NCBI GenBank assembly: GCA_937957985.1 | Contig: CALGOH010000217.1 | Location: forward strand, 1-43,450 | Reading direction: 5' to 3' | DNA: 43,450 nucleotides | From: an uncultured Verrucomicrobiae bacterium | GTDB lineage: Bacteria; Verrucomicrobiota; Verrucomicrobiia; Verrucomicrobiales; Akkermansiaceae | Shown: positions 32,711-40,968 of the stretch, piece by piece | Layout: each line of letters opens with the position of its first letter | Numbering within the stretch: position 1 is the first letter of the stretch | Notes under the pieces: model-generated | The model's database searches: none | Seen by the model: the letters and a program-made list of their open reading frames with translations, nothing else | What the model was told of the DNA's origin: nothing | Program-made: the position numbers and the translations under genes

Positions 32711-34660
32711 CTACTTCGACTCCATCACGATCACCCCGTCCGCGCCGCGGGGCATCCGGTCCGCCGCCGCCCGGATCGCCTCCGCGCTCCCCTCGGCGAA
32801 CAAGCCTGCCGCTCCCTCGCGGCCCTTCACGCGGACCTGGCCCAACGGAATCCCCGATTCGTCCGCCGCCGCCTCGCGCACATCGGCCGAGTAGATCAGG
32901 TCGGCCGCGAAGACCTTCGTCAGCCCCTCCAGCCGCGAGGCGAGGTTCACCGCATCGCCGATCACGCCGAACTCGATTCGTTCCGAGGAGCCCAGTTCGC
33001 CCGCGATCACCTCGCCGAGATGCAGTCCGATGCCGACCTTCAGCGGGGTCCTGCCCTCCCCGGTCCACTTGCCGTTCAGGTCACCGAGCGTCCCCAGCAT
33101 CTCCCGCGCGGTCGCCAGCGCGGCGCGGGCATGGGTCGCGTCATCGCCCTCACCCAGCGCTCCCCAGTGCGCCATCACCGCATCGCCGATGAACTTGTCC
33201 AGAGTGCCGCCGTGCCGGAAGACGACGGAGACCATCGCCGTGAGGTACTCGTTGAGCTGCTTGACCACCTCCTCCGCATCGTCCTGCTCGGAGCGGGAGG
33301 TGAAACCCCGCACGTCTGAAAACAGCACCACCACCCGCCGGCGGTTGCCCTGGGCGAGGCGGCGCCACTCGTCAGGATCGCGCACCAGCCGGTCCGCGAC
33401 GTCGCGTGAAACGAAGCGCCGGAACTGGTCGCGCAGCCGCCGCCGCTCCAGTTGCTCCACCACCAGGCGGAAACTCTGGGCGCCGATCCAAGAGGCGATC
33501 ACGAAGGCGACCGCCGCCGAGAATCCCGGCACCAGCACCGACCCCAGAAGCGCCCCGCCGACCACCAGCGCGACCAGCCCCGCCAGCAAGCCGACCAAGC
33601 AGGCGACGGCCGCCAGCGGACGCCGGAGGCGCGCCGTCAGCCACGCCGAGACCAGACCCGCCGCGAGCGCCAGCCACCCACCCCACGCCACGGGCGTCAG
33701 GTAGGCACCGGCCAGCCCGCAGGCCGCGGCCTGCAGGTGAAGCTGCGGTCCGGTCAAGGGCCCCGCCGGAGTCCCGTGGATGTCCTGGAACCGCGGCGCC
33801 ACCGGTCCGATCATGACGATCTTGCCTTCGAAGAACCGGCCGTCGTCGAAATTCCGGCGCCACAACTCGTCGACGAAGATCTGGTGCACGCTGCGGGGCT
33901 CATAGACCGCGGTGCCGCCACGATCGGCCTCGGTGGTCCAGCGAAGCTCGCGATCATCCCGCGGCACCTCGCCACCCAGTTCCTCGACGATCCTCCCGGC
34001 CAGCGAAAGATGCTCCGGCTCGCCCTCCAGCGGCTGACCGTTCTCACGCCCGAGCGTCGAGCGGAACCGGGCCCGCCGACAAACCCCGTCCGCCATGTCG
34101 ATCGGGAAATTCACAAACCCGACGCGCGCGCCGGTCGCCACCAGTTCCGCCATCGGCTCGACGAGAACGAACTCCTCGGTTCCACCCTCGGTGGTACCGA
34201 CCGGCGCGAAGAGCGAAGTCAGCACCACCCGGTCGGCATGCCTTTCCACCGCCTCGATGAAGGCACGGTCCGCCTCCGGGTCGCTCGGATTTCCAAACAC
34301 CAGATCGATCACGACCAGACGGGCCCCCGCCCCCGCCAGCCTCTCGACGGCCTCCGCCCAGACCCTCCGGTCCCATGGAAACCGTGCGCCCATCCGGCCC
34401 AGCACCTCGCTTTCGGCCAACTCCTCCTCGGTCACCCCCGCGAGATTCAGCGCCGCCTCGTCGATGCCGAGCAGAACGAAGTCCTCGCGCTCGGGCGGCC
34501 CGCCCTCGCTCCGGATCAATTGATCGAAGATCTGGCGGTCGATGCGGGCCGACACCTCCCTTCCGCCGGGCAGCCCCCACAGCAGCAGCCACGCCAGCAA
34601 AGCGCCCGCCATTCCGAGCCCGAAGGCCCGGCGCTGATATTTCGAGGACTGGCTTGTCAT
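32711..34660 (-). CDS. CHASE2-sensor adenylate cyclase (class III)
   Basis: Membrane enzyme of 649 residues. After an N-terminal helix (FGLGMAGALLAWLLLWGL), a CHASE2 periplasmic sensor runs to about residue 310. Three clustered membrane helices follow (YLTPVAWGGWLALAAGLVSAW, LAAVACLVGLLAGLVALVVGG, VLVPGFSAAVAFVIASW), then a class III cyclase domain: metal aspartates in FSDVRGFTS and KFIGDAVMAHWG, substrate-selecting lysine and aspartate in LDKFIGD and FGVIGDAVN, and transition-state NLASRLE. All catalytic residues are present, and the lysine/aspartate pair favours ATP. It is divergent from the outer-membrane barrel and FecR genes across 50 bases. Confidence 0.93.
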   Translation of the reverse strand: MTSQSSKYQRRAFGLGMAGALLAWLLLWGLPGGREVSARIDRQIFDQLIRSEGGPPEREDFVLLGIDEAALNLAGVTEEELAESEVLGRMGARFPWDRRVWAEAVERLAGAGARLVVIDLVFGNPSDPEADRAFIEAVERHADRVVLTSLFAPVGTTEGGTEEFVLVEPMAELVATGARVGFVNFPIDMADGVCRRARFRSTLGRENGQPLEGEPEHLSLAGRIVEELGGEVPRDDRELRWTTEADRGGTAVYEPRSVHQIFVDELWRRNFDDGRFFEGKIVMIGPVAPRFQDIHGTPAGPLTGPQLHLQAAACGLAGAYLTPVAWGGWLALAAGLVSAWLTARLRRPLAAVACLVGLLAGLVALVVGGALLGSVLVPGFSAAVAFVIASWIGAQSFRLVVEQLERRRLRDQFRRFVSRDVADRLVRDPDEWRRLAQGNRRRVVVLFSDVRGFTSRSEQDDAEEVVKQLNEYLTAMVSVVFRHGGTLDKFIGDAVMAHWGALGEGDDATHARAALATAREMLGTLGDLNGKWTGEGRTPLKVGIGLHLGEVIAGELGSSERIEFGVIGDAVNLASRLEGLTKVFAADLIYSADVREAAADESGIPLGQVRVKGREGAAGLFAEGSAEAIRAAADRMPRGADGVIVMESK

Positions 34661-34710
34661 GCGGCTGCGCGTTTCCTACCGTGCCAAAGGTCTAACACAA
34701 CAAACGAACG

Positions 34711-35649
34711 ATGAAAGCCCCGAGCCTTCCACTTCTCCTCCTCGTTCCGCTCGCGGCTTCGGCCGATGTGCTGAGTGACTCCACCGCCTTCCTCGGCCCC
34801 CGCGGCCCGCAGTACGATGCCTCGGATTTCGAGCCGGACCAGGCCGGCGAGGACCCCGTGCTGGCTCCGTTTTCGCCGGCGGACTCGGACTTCGGCGTGC
34901 AGCAGATCCTCGGCACCTACGACGGACCGCCACCGGTGAAGGTCTTCGCTTTCTTCGACATCAACTTCACCGACAACGCCCCGGCCCCGACCCGGGCGCT
35001 CGAGGACAAGTCGTGGTACTTCTCCGGCCTCGTCGGCGCCGACTGGCGGCCGCTCCTCGGCGCCGGTTGGTTCGCCGACGTCGGGCTCTACCAGGAGTTC
35101 TACCGTTTCGACCAGAGCAACGCGCTGGATTTCGAGAACTTCCAGACCCATGCCGGAGTCGTGAAGACCCTCGTCGATCTCGACGACACCATCTTCTACG
35201 CCCGCTACGAGTACCAGCGCCTGACCACCGGCAGCATTTCCGAAACCAATTACTCGGCGCAGCGCATCCGCACCGGGCTGCAGAAGGCCTTCTACACCCG
35301 CGCCCGGCAGCAACTGGCCGGCGGGGTCAGCGTCGCCCTCGACCTCGACGCCAACCCGGAGCGCCTCGAGCGGATCGAATACGCCGCCGAACTGAGCTAC
35401 ACATGGTGGCTCGCCCAGAACCTCAGCGCGACCGCCTCGTGGCGCGGCGCGTTCTGGGATTTCGACAACGGCGGCCGCGAGGACTGGAACCACACCGCCG
35501 GGGTCGAACTCGCCTGGCTCTTCTGCCCGCACGCCAGCGCCTACACGCAGGTCTTTTACAGCAACAACGACTCCAACAGCCCCCTCGGCGTCAACGACTT
35601 CGAGGCGTGGACCGCCGGCATCGGCATCGGCCTCAACGTCAGCTTCTGA
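34711..35649 (+). CDS. Outer-membrane beta-barrel protein
   Basis: Exported protein of 312 residues (signal MKAPSLPLLLLVPLAASA). The mature part alternates hydrophobic and polar residues with many aromatic girdle positions (SWYFSGLVGADWRPLLGAGWFADVGLYQEFYRF, TIFYARYEYQRLT, SYTWWLAQNLSATASWRGAFWDF) and ends with phenylalanine, GIGIGLNVSF, the signature for outer-membrane assembly. No named family is recognised. It is followed after six bases by the FecR-domain gene and divergent from the CHASE2 cyclase, suggesting shared expression and function. Confidence 0.8.
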   Translation: MKAPSLPLLLLVPLAASADVLSDSTAFLGPRGPQYDASDFEPDQAGEDPVLAPFSPADSDFGVQQILGTYDGPPPVKVFAFFDINFTDNAPAPTRALEDKSWYFSGLVGADWRPLLGAGWFADVGLYQEFYRFDQSNALDFENFQTHAGVVKTLVDLDDTIFYARYEYQRLTTGSISETNYSAQRIRTGLQKAFYTRARQQLAGGVSVALDLDANPERLERIEYAAELSYTWWLAQNLSATASWRGAFWDFDNGGREDWNHTAGVELAWLFCPHASAYTQVFYSNNDSNSPLGVNDFEAWTAGIGIGLNVSF

Positions 35650-35655
35650 TCCGCC

Positions 35656-36480
35656 ATGAAAACACCAGCCCTCCTCATCCTCCTCGCCGCCCCGGCGATC
35701 GCCGCGCCACTCCAGTCGGCGAAGATCACCCAGGCCGTCAACGAGGTGAACGTCTACACCGATGCCCGTTCGCCGCGCGCCGCGTCGGTCGGTGAAACGA
35801 TCGGCGGCGCGAACTCCGTCCGCACCGGCCGCGACTCGCGGGCCGAGCTGGTCTTCACCGACGAGACCATCACCCGCCTCGGCCAGAACTCGGTGTTCCG
35901 CTTCCGCAACGGCACCCGCGACGTCGAACTCGAGCGCGGCTCGGTGCTGCTCCAGGTGCCCAAGTCGGCCGGTGGCGCGACCATCCGCACCGCCACGGTC
36001 ACCGCCGCCATCACCGGCACCACCTCGATGTTCGAATACAGCCCGGGCCAGTGGGTCAAGCTCCTCACCCTCGAGGGAACCCAGAAACTCTTCATCAACG
36101 GCAGCAAGGACCCCGTCCTCGTACCGGCGGGCCAGATGATCGTGATGCGGCCCAACGGCCGGGTCGTCCCGCAACCCGTGACGATCGACATCGCCAAGCT
36201 GCTCGCCACCTCGGTCCTTGCCGGAAACAAGGTCTTCGGACCCCTCCCGCAGGGTTCCCTCGACTCGATCGCCCAAACCGTGGGCGACCAGCGGCAGGGC
36301 AAGCGCGACGGCGGCCTCTTGCCGACCCGCCAGGTCATCAGCGGCCCGGGAGTCCGCGGAAGCTCGAGCAAGAACGACGCCCGCCAGCCTTCCATCGAGC
36401 GCGAAGATCCTTACTATCACGATGGATATCCGGGAGAGGGTTTCCCTTACGAGCCACCCATCCCTCCGGACACCCAGTAG
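35656..36480 (+). CDS. Exported FecR-domain protein
   Basis: Protein of 274 residues with signal peptide MKTPALLILLAAPAIAAP. The FecR domain is visible: NEVNVYTDARSPRAASVGETIGGANSVRTGRDSRAELVFTDETITRLGQNSVFRF, then VELERGSVLLQVPKSAGGATIRTATVTAAITGT and FEYSPGQWVKLLTLEG. A low-complexity C-terminal tail (EDPYYHDGYPGEGFPYEPP) follows. FecR domains usually sense outer-membrane receptors; there is no sigma factor or TonB receptor here, and the partner may be the barrel upstream or the CHASE2 sensor of the divergent cyclase. Confidence 0.88.
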   Translation: MKTPALLILLAAPAIAAPLQSAKITQAVNEVNVYTDARSPRAASVGETIGGANSVRTGRDSRAELVFTDETITRLGQNSVFRFRNGTRDVELERGSVLLQVPKSAGGATIRTATVTAAITGTTSMFEYSPGQWVKLLTLEGTQKLFINGSKDPVLVPAGQMIVMRPNGRVVPQPVTIDIAKLLATSVLAGNKVFGPLPQGSLDSIAQTVGDQRQGKRDGGLLPTRQVISGPGVRGSSSKNDARQPSIEREDPYYHDGYPGEGFPYEPPIPPDTQ

Positions 36481-36550
36481 ACTTCGACAGCGTTTCGCCA
36501 GAATCCTCTTCCCCCGCCCCGCCCGGCGGTGTTCTCTCTGGCACGCACTC

Positions 36551-36829
36551 ATGGAACTCGACCTCATCGACGTCCACTTCGACCTCAAGGCGATCACCCC
36601 GCGCGAGATCGAGGAGGCGATGGAAGACCCCTTCGCCATCCGCTTCCTGCCCGACAGCGACCGCCCGGACTCCGAGACGCGCTTCTACGCGCTGGGGCGG
36701 ACCGTGGCCGACCGCCATCTGTTCCTGTGCTTCTGGACCGATGGCAAGACGGCGCGCGTGGTCGCCGCCCGCGAGGCAAGCGAGGGCGAGCAGCGCTTTT
36801 ACGAACGCAAATACGCCGAGTTCAAATGA
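36551..36829 (+). CDS. BrnT-like toxin
   Basis: Protein of 92 residues with the BrnT pattern: MELDLIDVHFDLKAITPREIEEAMEDPFAIRFLP, RFYALGRTVADRHLFLCFWTDG and ARVVAAREASEGEQRFYERK, where the AR.A...E...Y ending is typical. BrnT proteins are ribonuclease toxins of the RelE-like fold. It is followed with a four-base overlap (ATGA) by a BrnA-like antitoxin gene; toxin-first order is normal for this family. The family histidine-rich segment is partly changed, so activity is uncertain. Confidence 0.72.
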   Translation: MELDLIDVHFDLKAITPREIEEAMEDPFAIRFLPDSDRPDSETRFYALGRTVADRHLFLCFWTDGKTARVVAAREASEGEQRFYERKYAEFK

Positions 36830-37107
36830 GCGAGATGAAGACGATCACCAACTGGGACGACATCCCGGCGTTCGACGAGGAGGAAGACGAGGCCAGGTTC
36901 TGGCTCGAGCATGAGCTGGACGGCCGCCTGATGGCCGGCTCGATCCACCAGCCCGACTCGCGCGAATCGACCACGATCACCCTGCGCTTCGACCCGCGCA
37001 TGCTTTCGCGCATCAAGCGGATCGCCCGCTCCCGCTTCCTCAACTACCAGTCGATGATGAAGCAGTGGCTCGCCGAACGTCTTGAGGACGAACTGCGCAA
37101 GCAGTAG
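36826..37107 (+). CDS. BrnA/CopG-like antitoxin
   Basis: Protein of 93 residues. The N-terminal part MKTITNWDDIPAFDEEEDEARFWLEHELDG is the acidic toxin-binding region common to this antitoxin type; the C-terminal ribbon-helix-helix is TTITLRFDPRMLSRIKRIARSRFLNYQSMMKQWLAERLEDE. It overlaps the BrnT-like gene by four bases. It probably represses the module promoter, although no clear operator is visible upstream of 36551. Confidence 0.8.
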   Translation: MSEMKTITNWDDIPAFDEEEDEARFWLEHELDGRLMAGSIHQPDSRESTTITLRFDPRMLSRIKRIARSRFLNYQSMMKQWLAERLEDELRKQ

Positions 37108-37138
37108 CATCCGTGGCGAGGCACCGGCCGCGTGCGGC

Positions 37139-38140
37139 ATGAAGACTCCGCGCACCATCTCCGGCGGCATCCTCCGGTCCGCCACCACCTGGTCCGTCGC
37201 CTTCGCGCTGTGGTTCGGCGTCCTTTGGTGGCTTTCCTCGCGGCCATCGACCATTCCTCCGGCGCTGCAGTTCACCGCGTCGGACAAGCTCCTGCACTTC
37301 GCCTATTTCTTCATCGGTGGCGGGCTCTTCTCCGCGGCGTGCTTTCTGCGGCGCCCGAAATGGTCCGCCCGCCGGCTGGTGACAACGGCCTCCATCGTGG
37401 TGTCGCTGGTCGGAGTCCTCGACGAGTTCCACCAGTCGTTCGTGCCGCTGCGCAGCGGCAACGATCCCCTCGACATGCTTGCCGATGCCCTCGGCTCGAT
37501 CGCCGGCAGTCTTGCATTCCTGCCGTGGCGGCGCTTCATGACGAAGCCCGTTGCACCGTCAATGCCGAATGCTTCGGACGATGATGTCACTCCTCCGAAA
37601 GGAATTCCGAAGGCCGCCATCGTCTTCATCGTTCCCAGCGTGACCGTGCTGGCCCTTCTGCTCACCGGAACCGTGAAGAATTTCCACATCCCGACCGCGA
37701 GCATGGCCCCCACGCTGCAACCGGGCGACTATCTTCTCTGCACCCGCGTCTTCGACCGGTCGGAGGGATTCCAGCGGGGACAGCCCGTGGTCTTCCGTCC
37801 TCCCACCAACCCCGAGGCCTTCTTTATCCAGCGTATCGTGGCGGTCGGCGGCGATCGGGTGGAAGTCATCGACGGCCACCTCGCGGTCAACGGAAGGTTC
37901 CCCCTCTCTCCCGAAGGCCTCCGACCGGTTCCCGCCGACCCGTCCCACGCGGCAATGATCCCGGGCTGCCGCGACATCGGGCTGCCCCTCGTCGTCGGAC
38001 CGGACGAGATCTTCCTGCTCGGCGACAACTATCTCAACAGCCTCGACAGCCGCTACTTCGGACCGGTGTCCGCGGACAAGGTCACCCACAAGCCGCGGTG
38101 CATCGTGGCCCCGGTGGATCGCTGGCGGCGGATCGAATGA
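37139..38140 (+). CDS. VanZ-like domain fused to signal peptidase I, catalytic lysine replaced
   Basis: Fusion protein of 333 residues from ATG 37139. Residues 10-130 are a VanZ-like membrane domain (SDKLLHFAYFFIGGGLF, DEFHQSFVPLRSGNDPLDMLADALGS). A further helix (IPKAAIVFIVPSVTVLALLLTG) leads into a signal peptidase I domain from 180. The nucleophile is Ser188 in PTASMAPTL, and box E is intact (GDNYLNSLDSRYFGPV, 295-310). Box D, normally with a lysine general base before RV/RI, reads AFFIQRIVAVGGDRV: the lysine is Gln231 (CAG at 37829-37831). The enzyme may therefore be inactive or use another base. No other signal peptidase is in the window. Confidence 0.85.
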   Translation: MKTPRTISGGILRSATTWSVAFALWFGVLWWLSSRPSTIPPALQFTASDKLLHFAYFFIGGGLFSAACFLRRPKWSARRLVTTASIVVSLVGVLDEFHQSFVPLRSGNDPLDMLADALGSIAGSLAFLPWRRFMTKPVAPSMPNASDDDVTPPKGIPKAAIVFIVPSVTVLALLLTGTVKNFHIPTASMAPTLQPGDYLLCTRVFDRSEGFQRGQPVVFRPPTNPEAFFIQRIVAVGGDRVEVIDGHLAVNGRFPLSPEGLRPVPADPSHAAMIPGCRDIGLPLVVGPDEIFLLGDNYLNSLDSRYFGPVSADKVTHKPRCIVAPVDRWRRIE

Positions 38141-38144
38141 CGCC

Positions 38145-38162
38145 CGCCGGCCCGGGCCGGCG
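38145..38162. terminator. Perfect 18-base GC palindrome after the signal peptidase gene
   Basis: CGCCGGCCCGGGCCGGCG is self-complementary and begins five bases after the stop. It can form a strong stem, but there is no T-run afterwards; it could act as a 3' structure or a factor-dependent end. Confidence 0.45.
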
Positions 38163-38213
38163 AACCCTCACCTTTCCCTTCCCCTCCGCCCCGACATCAA
38201 GCACCCTTCCGCC

Positions 38214-38894
38214 ATGAAGCGCTGGCTTCCCCTGCTCCTCGCCGCATTCGGCGTCGCTCATGCCCAGGACGAGATCCCCTACGGCATCGAGGTGCTCACC
38301 GGCTACCGCAGCGAGTATGTCGACCGCGGATTCGCCCTCTCGCAGGACCTGATCGAGGTCCAGCTCGGCTCCGAGATCGCCCTCAGCGACCAATGGCTTC
38401 TCCAGCTCGGCGGGTGGTACGGCACAGGCACCAGCTCGGCCGACTTCGAGGCCGCCTAGGCAATCTTAGGCCCACGCGACGAGGCAGATCAGTGGGACGA
38501 CGGCGGTGATACCTCCTTCAACAACTACCACCAAGTCATGTTCCGCGACGCCTTCACGGTCGGCCCGTTCGTCAACTGGCATCCGAACCGCGACTGGCGC
38601 GTGGGCGGAATCGTCGAGTTCGACACCGGGGCGGACGGCTGGTACGGCGCGGTCGAGGCCGGTTGGTCCCGACCCACCGGCCGCGATTCGTTTCTCCGCG
38701 CCCACGCCGGTGCCAGCGCCGTCTCCGATTTCTACGGCCGCAGCGGGATGAACGACCTCTACGCCCGCCTCGCCTGGACCTACGGTTTCAACCGCAGCGT
38801 CGCCATCACCCCCTTCGTCGGCACCTCGATCACCCTCGACTCCGCCGCCTCGACCCGCCTCTACGCAGGCCTCTGGTTCGAGGTGAATTTCTAG
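38214..38894 (+). pseudogene. Outer-membrane barrel gene interrupted by an in-frame TAG
   Basis: The first part (MKRWLPLLLAAFGVAHAQDEIPYGIEVLTGYRSEYVDRGF...) has a signal peptide and barrel strands and stops at TAG 38457-38459. The same frame continues without shift: after about 25 codons (AILGPRDEADQWDDGGDTSFNNYHQV) it enters FRDAFTVGPFVNWHPNRDW and runs to FEVNF with the terminal phenylalanine of outer-membrane proteins. Together this gives one barrel of about 226 residues. A single base change from CAG or TGG would explain it. It could also be a sequencing error. Nearby genes use TAG as a normal stop, so recoding is unlikely. Confidence 0.75.
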
Positions 38895-38938
38895 CCCGCA
38901 CCGGCACCCCGCGCCCCCCCGCCCGGACAGTACCCGAC

Positions 38939-38958
38939 TTTGTGAAAAATTTCACAAA
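38939..38958. promoter_or_regulatory. CRP/FNR-type palindrome upstream of nuoD
   Basis: TGTGA (38941-38945) and TCACA (38952-38956) are separated by exactly six bases, and the symmetry extends to nine-base arms (TTTGTGAAA / TTTCACAAA) around AA. This is the textbook binding-site form for cAMP receptor protein-like regulators. It ends 51 bases before the nuoD ATG, just upstream of a possible TTGCCC -35 (38963-38968), a position suited to activation. It is strikingly AT-rich in a GC-rich region. Confidence 0.7.
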
Positions 38959-39009
38959 CCCCTTGCCCGTGCCACGGTCTTGCGTCCTCATTCCGCAGCC
39001 GGATTTTTC

Positions 39010-40260
39010 ATGAGCAGCCCGACCACCACCGACTACGAGGCCCCGGACATCGCCTCCAAGGCCGCCGACTATCATGCGGAGACGACCGACATGATGGGCG
39101 AGAAAATGGTGCTCAACATGGGCCCGTCCCACCCCGCCACCCACGGCGTGCTGCGGCTGGTTCTCGAGCTCGACGGCGAACTCATCGAGAAGGCCGATCC
39201 CGACGTCGGCTTCCTCCACCGCGGCGACGAGAAGATCGCCGAGGCGATGCACTACAACCAGTTCGTCCCCTACACCGACCGGCTCGACTACCTGGCCCCG
39301 CTGGCCAACAACGTCGCCTACGCCTGCGCGGTCGAGAAACTGATGGGCTGGGAGCTGCCGCCCCGCGGCCAGGCGCTGCGGGTCCTCTGCTGCGAGCTGG
39401 CGCGCATCTCCTCCCACATGCTCGGCGTCGGCGTCTGCGCCATGGACGTCGGGGCGATGACGGTCTTCCTCTACACCTTCACGGAACGGGAAAAGGTCTA
39501 CAACCTGTGCGAGCAGCTCACCGGCGCGCGCTTCACCACCTCCTACACCCGGGTCGGCGGCCAGCTCCGCGACATGCCGGACGGCTTCGAGGCGGCTGTC
39601 CGCAAGTTCCTCGACGAATGCTCGGTGACCATCGACGAGGTTTCCAAGCTGCTCGACAAGAACCGGATCTTCATGGAGCGGATGGCCGACATCGGGGTGA
39701 TCCCGAGGAAGGATGCCATCGCCTGGGGGCTCACCGGCCCGAACCTTCGCGCCTCGGGCGTCGAGCGCGACCTGCGCAAGGACAACCCCTACCTCGGCTA
39801 CGAGAACTATGACTTCGACGTGCCGATCGCCGACGAGTCGGACTGCTATGCCCGCTACCAGATCCGGATGGAGGAGATGCGGCAGTCGATCCGCATCTGC
39901 CGCCAGGTGCTCGACACCATGCCCGACGGCCCGGTGAACCTGGCCCACGACAAGGGCCTGCTCCCCGAAAAGGAGCGGGTGCTGATGTCGATGGAGGAAC
40001 TCATCCATCACTTCATCGTGGCCACCCAGGGCATCGACGCCCCGGAGGGCGAGGTCTATTTCGGCGCGGAGAATCCCAAGGGCGAGCTCGGCTTCTACAT
40101 CCACTCGACCGGCGGCGGCGTGCCGAACCGCCTCAAGATCCGCAGCCCATCCTTCTGCAACCTTTCCATCTGCTCCAAGCTGCTTCCCGGACACATGGTG
40201 TCCGACATCCCGGCGATCCTCGGCTCGCTCGACTTCGTGATGGGCGAGTGCGACCGCTGA
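39010..40260 (+). CDS. nuoD: NADH-quinone oxidoreductase subunit D
   Basis: The 49-kDa subunit of respiratory complex I, forming part of the quinone-binding site in the peripheral arm. ATG 39010 gives 416 residues (MSSPTTTDYEAP). The key family motif GPSHPATHGVLRLVLELDGE and HRGDEKIAE are intact, with TRVGGQLRDMP, GLTGPNLRASG and the C-terminal GSLDFVMGECDR. It is the first gene of a four-gene run, preceded by the CRP-type site. The nuoABC genes that usually precede nuoD are absent; a broken barrel gene lies upstream. Confidence 0.96.
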   Translation: MSSPTTTDYEAPDIASKAADYHAETTDMMGEKMVLNMGPSHPATHGVLRLVLELDGELIEKADPDVGFLHRGDEKIAEAMHYNQFVPYTDRLDYLAPLANNVAYACAVEKLMGWELPPRGQALRVLCCELARISSHMLGVGVCAMDVGAMTVFLYTFTEREKVYNLCEQLTGARFTTSYTRVGGQLRDMPDGFEAAVRKFLDECSVTIDEVSKLLDKNRIFMERMADIGVIPRKDAIAWGLTGPNLRASGVERDLRKDNPYLGYENYDFDVPIADESDCYARYQIRMEEMRQSIRICRQVLDTMPDGPVNLAHDKGLLPEKERVLMSMEELIHHFIVATQGIDAPEGEVYFGAENPKGELGFYIHSTGGGVPNRLKIRSPSFCNLSICSKLLPGHMVSDIPAILGSLDFVMGECDR

Positions 40261-40287
40261 CCGGCAACACGCCAACCTCCCAAGAAC

Positions 40288-40965
40288 ATGAAACTCCGCA
40301 TCTTCCTCCTCACCTTGGTGCTTTCATCGCTCGCGACCGCCGGATTCGAGCAATGGACCAGCTCCGATGGCCGCGCTGCCACCATGAATCTCCTCTCGGT
40401 GACGGAGGTCGGTGGAGAATTGGTCGGGCGCTTTTCCCTGCGTTCCGGCAAGATTGTGGAATTGAAGGCCGCCGATCTCTCCGCCAATGACGCCAAACGC
40501 CTGGCCGAGTGGAAACCGGACCGGGCTGATGTCGCCGACACCGGGAGTGACAGCATCTTCGACGACTTCTTCGAAGGCAACCTGCTGCGGCTCGACGGCA
40601 AGAGCCTCGCGAGCTACGACGACGTCGTGACGCCGGAGAAATACTACATCTTCTACTACACGGCCTCATGGTGCGGTCCCTGCCTCCGCTTCACTCCGTC
40701 GCTGGTGAAATGGTACAACGACAACAAGAACGACAATTTCGAGATCGTCGTGATCACATGGGACGAGAACACCAGGGACATGAAGAACTACGCGGTCGCC
40801 AAGAAGATGCCGTGGACCATCCTCAAGCAAAGCAAGGCCGACGACTTCCAGCGGAAGTTCCCCCACAAGGTGTCCGGGATCCCTTCGGTCATCACCTGCG
40901 GCCTGGACGGCAAGATCGTCAGCAGAACCGAATCCCTGGACGAGCTCAGCCAGCTCGTGAAATAA
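40288..40965 (+). CDS. Exported SHD1-thioredoxin protein inserted in the nuo run
   Basis: Protein of 225 residues with signal peptide MKLRIFLLTLVLSSLATA. Residues 20-75 look like an SHD1 domain (FEQWTSSDGRAATMNLLSV... LKAADLSANDAKRLAEW). The thioredoxin fold from about 105 has the intact redox motif TASWCGPCLRFTP and the cis-proline in SGIPSVITC. It could act in the periplasm as a disulfide reductase or in cytochrome maturation. It lies between nuoD (27-base gap) and nuoE (3-base gap), so it is probably expressed with complex I. The gene at 1114 has the reverse domain order with no cysteines. Confidence 0.85.
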   Translation: MKLRIFLLTLVLSSLATAGFEQWTSSDGRAATMNLLSVTEVGGELVGRFSLRSGKIVELKAADLSANDAKRLAEWKPDRADVADTGSDSIFDDFFEGNLLRLDGKSLASYDDVVTPEKYYIFYYTASWCGPCLRFTPSLVKWYNDNKNDNFEIVVITWDENTRDMKNYAVAKKMPWTILKQSKADDFQRKFPHKVSGIPSVITCGLDGKIVSRTESLDELSQLVK

Positions 40966-40968
40966 GTC

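Noticed and set aside
38457..38459. Recoding of TAG as an amino acid
   Set aside because: Other genes here, such as the DUF5615 toxin and the HIT and lipase-like hydrolases, use TAG as an ordinary stop, so a mutation or error is simpler.
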